From Dryococelus australis (taxonomy: Eukaryota; Arthropoda; Insecta; Phasmatodea; Phasmatidae), in the NCBI GenBank assembly GCA_029891345.1, contig CM056993.1, forward strand, positions 275,084,900 to 275,148,899: 64,000 nt of DNA. Reading direction: 5' to 3'. Shown in pieces: positions 61,247 through 64,000 of the stretch. The notes below the pieces were generated by a model. The model was given only the letters and a program-made list of their open reading frames with translations. It made no database searches and was not told the DNA's origin. The translations under genes were made by a program, and so were the position numbers. The number at the start of each line of letters is the position of its first letter. Positions within the stretch are counted from its first letter, which is position 1.

Positions 61247-63332
61247 TTACACTCTAAAAACATTTCTTTGCTGCAATATGTCGAATTTTGTGGAAAATAA
61301 ATGTAATATTATCGATTGCAAAGTATGTTTGTCGGAAACAAAATTTTTGTTTGATGTACTTAGCAATGTCGGTGTGGTTACAATACTTCAGCTGTATGCG
61401 TTGTGATAAATTTAGTACCTGTATTTTGAAGGTAAATTGGTTATGTTGACTATCTAAGGAATTGGTTATTTGATAACGTATAATTTAGAAATTTTCCTTA
61501 GGTACTACAAACTGTAATGAATTAAAGGAATTTTTTTAAATATAACGTAACACTTTTCTTTGGTCTACAGCAACATTTCTTTACTGTAAACAAAACAAGC
61601 TGTTACAAAGTTATAAAGTCAGTTGCAGGCGTACATTAATTTCTGAAAATCTCTCATTTTCTGTAAATCTCATATGACAACTCAGGGAAGTGAATTAAAT
61701 AAAGGAACCCCAATTTTCGCGGAAAGAATTTTATGGATGCTAGAATTCAATATTTTGCTTGCACTCTTGCATTTTCCTTCCGTTATTGGCCGTGTGCCTT
61801 CGTCGGAAGACAGTACGGTGTTTACTCGACCAATGAGAAATAAGACACTCAGGTGCTGTACATGTGGGATTCACGCGTAGGACATTCAGTCGCAAAAGTG
61901 TATCTGAGTTAAAAGTGTATTGAAACGCAGTTTGGAATGAATAAATTTTGCGAAAATCGGGTGTTTCCAACTAACGAAAGTCTTGCCAATCAGAAGAAGT
62001 CACTTCACCCGCTGGACCCGTGACGTCATAGTGCCAGGCTGTTACCGTTGGCGCTTCCGTATCTACAAGACTTGTAACAAATTGCGTTCAAAGTTTTTTG
62101 TATGGAAAAGAAAAAAATATTTCATTGACTATATTTTGTTTACACTACCAAAATCTTTCTTTAATTCAAAGGGAAGGTAAGGTAACTTAGGTTAATTTTC
62201 ATTAATTTTTTTAAACATTATTGATTTTCAGTAGTATTAATATATTTACTAAAATAATTTACAATCGAAACAGATAATTACCAATATATATATATTTTGG
62301 TGCCAGCTGTTCTTGAAAGAACAATCTGTAGGTTAATGTTTCCCCCCTATTTACTATTAGTCATTTTCCCTTACTACTTCCGAAATATAAACGGTAACCT
62401 ACAATAAAAGTAAAAACATCAAAAACTCTATTTGTAACACAGAAAATATAAAACCAAACATACATTAACGAATTTCTTTATATATCTGCATTATATTACG
62501 CTAAGTCTTATTCTAATTTGCATAGTGTAAATACATTTCAGTGGCCCCTTTTTTTACAATAAGAGGCTTAAACTTTATATATATATATATATTATTTCCA
62601 AGTACAGGTCACCATTAACTGAAATAATTCCAATCACAATGCATATGAGCAAATACGGGCAATTTCGACGGTTCACTCTTAAAGTAATTAGCTTACCACG
62701 AATACACTGTAATCGCTTGACTCTTGACTAGCCTGTCCCTTAGTGCAAGTCAGCATGTGTATAGTAGGTCAAGCCAGAGGAGAGAAACGAGCCAGCTAAT
62801 CGCGTGTACCCCGAGGGAACACGTTCCGCAGTAACAAAATAAGGAGGAACCTTGCTATGAACAAATAATATAGGGAAGTTCTCCGCAATCCCCAACAGGG
62901 GCCTAGCTTGGCATTTATTTGGGTGAGGGGGATATTCTTTTGTACGGATTTAGGTTTGCATAAATGTAGGATCGGAGAGGATTCTAATTATTGAACGGCG
63001 AGAGAAATAAAAAATGAAATATATAAAAAAAACATAATTAAATGAAACACTTGATTTCCACAATATAATTGCAAATCTGCTGTAGTCTGCACACATTCCT
63101 CTCCTTAGCAAGTCTCAGCCTATTCTTCAATCATATAATTTTGCCTGTATAATTCATTTCATTGAATTTTATTTATTGATTTACAAATAACCAATCAAAT
63201 GTCTCAAAATTTCTTTTTACATTTCGGGATGGGGGAAAGGGTGGATCTATCCCTAAAGTAATCCCCCCCCCCCTCCAAATCCTTTTGCCCCTGATTGCTA
63301 CAGCTTCAGGTAAAATTTGGGGACGAACAATA
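61247..63332. other. No gene recognised
   Basis: AT-rich sequence with short TA tracts near 62285 and 62575. Short frames near 61674-62180 have no motif. Confidence 0.5.
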
Positions 63333-63560
63333 CCGGGGCTGCGGTAGTGTAGTGGTTAGACTACTCGCCTTTAACCTAGGTGAACTGGGTTCAATTCCTA
63401 GCGGGATCGTCCCAATGACGCTGGTCGGCGGGGTTTCTCGGGGATCTCCAGGTTTCCCCGCCTTTGAATTCCGGCGCTGCTCCATACTCACCTCTCTTCA
63501 CCCGCATCGGCTTTCAAGACCTCGATGTTAAGAGCCGCTCTAATCTCTCCACTCATTCAC
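63333..63560 (+). mobile_element. tRNA-derived SINE, type A, best preserved copy
   Basis: The head contains GCGGTAGTGTAGTGGTTAGA (box A) and GGGTTCAATTCC (box B). The body includes CGGGGTTTCTCGGGGATCTC and TGAATTCCGGCGCTGCTCC, and the tail is CAAGACCTCGATGTTAAGAG followed by CTCTCCACTCATTC. It resembles Talua-type SINEs reported from termites; that comparison is from memory. Confidence 0.88.
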
Positions 63561-64000
63561 GGACAATGCCGACGCTACACAAGTTATCTTTATCACTGTG
63601 ACCAGAAAATTATTGATCCTGCTGAGGTTAGGGTATTTCGAAAGTTATACGTATAGTACATCTTCAAACATCAAAATGTAATAATGAATACAGCAGCTGT
63701 TCCAGCATTCCAACATCACCAGAAACAGTGAAAATCACGCCAATCCCTTCTTAAAAACATCGGGTGTTATTGTTTCAACCCGATCGTCAAGGGGATTACA
63801 ATTATAGACTTCAATATTTTTGATTAGTTTTCAAATTCAAATTCATAATTAAATTAATTTTTAATTTTTAAATTTATTTTTATACTTGGTGAAAAATTTA
63901 CATGACGGTAAACATTTGTTCTACAACCTTTCTTCATAAACCCGAAACCGATGAAAAACTGATCTTGCAGAATCACGGAGCGATTCCGTGAGTTTTGAGA

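Noticed and set aside
63340-63415. Possible tRNA gene
   Set aside because: Box A and box B are present, but the segment continues into a SINE body and tail, and similar heads recur in other copies. No free-standing tRNA is supported.
1-64000. CRISPR array, bacterial operon or phage-like system
   Set aside because: No regularly spaced direct repeats, Shine-Dalgarno-led gene clusters or bacterial coding density. The features are those of an animal nuclear genome.

Overview
This window looks like nuclear DNA from a large, repeat-rich insect genome. The evidence is AT-rich unique sequence, many short tRNA-derived SINEs, many palindromic MITE-type DNA transposon relics, and one small GC-rich coding exon with splice sites on both sides. 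The SINE types and the sparse gene content fit a hemimetabolous insect such as a cockroach, termite or relative, but this placement is an inference. I see no bacterial-style operons, CRISPR arrays, rRNA genes or convincing free-standing tRNA genes.

The only host coding sequence I can support is a 189-bp exon on the minus strand (56595-56783). It encodes 63 residues of a ferlin (otoferlin-like) first C2 domain. The DNA around it is therefore probably intron of a very long ferlin gene. The exon sits between two MITEs that lie about 100 and 160 bp away.

Layout: 0.4-1.8 kb holds old LTR relics with a SINE inserted. 4.8-8.1 kb has three SINE types and a TTAA-flanked MITE inserted in a SINE tail. 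9.6-17.6 kb has the first cluster of MITE-I elements (shared end TAGGCTGTTCACGGTAAAGT). 19.8-25.3 kb is mostly unrecognised. 26.0-29.2 kb holds a fold-back element, two more TTAA MITEs and adjoining GC-rich blocks. 30.1-33.5 kb is a striking arrangement: two inverted copies of an element rich in CACTG/CAGTG motifs flank an isolated LTR and a GC-rich block. 33.7-35.3 kb has three further MITEs or fold-backs. 35.7-38.9 kb is the largest coding relic, a decayed copy of a widespread but poorly described animal gene family with PIN/FEN-nuclease-like motifs and a cysteine-rich tail. 40.7-41.3 kb is an internally deleted Tc1 transposon. 41.4-48.9 kb is a dense mix of SINEs, MITEs, microsatellites and a CpG-rich block. 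48.9-56 kb is almost featureless. 56-61.3 kb contains the ferlin exon and four MITE-I or other MITE insertions. The right end has one well-preserved SINE.

All boundaries were read by eye from sequence comparison within the window. Family names beyond Tc1, ferlin and tRNA-derived SINE are provisional.
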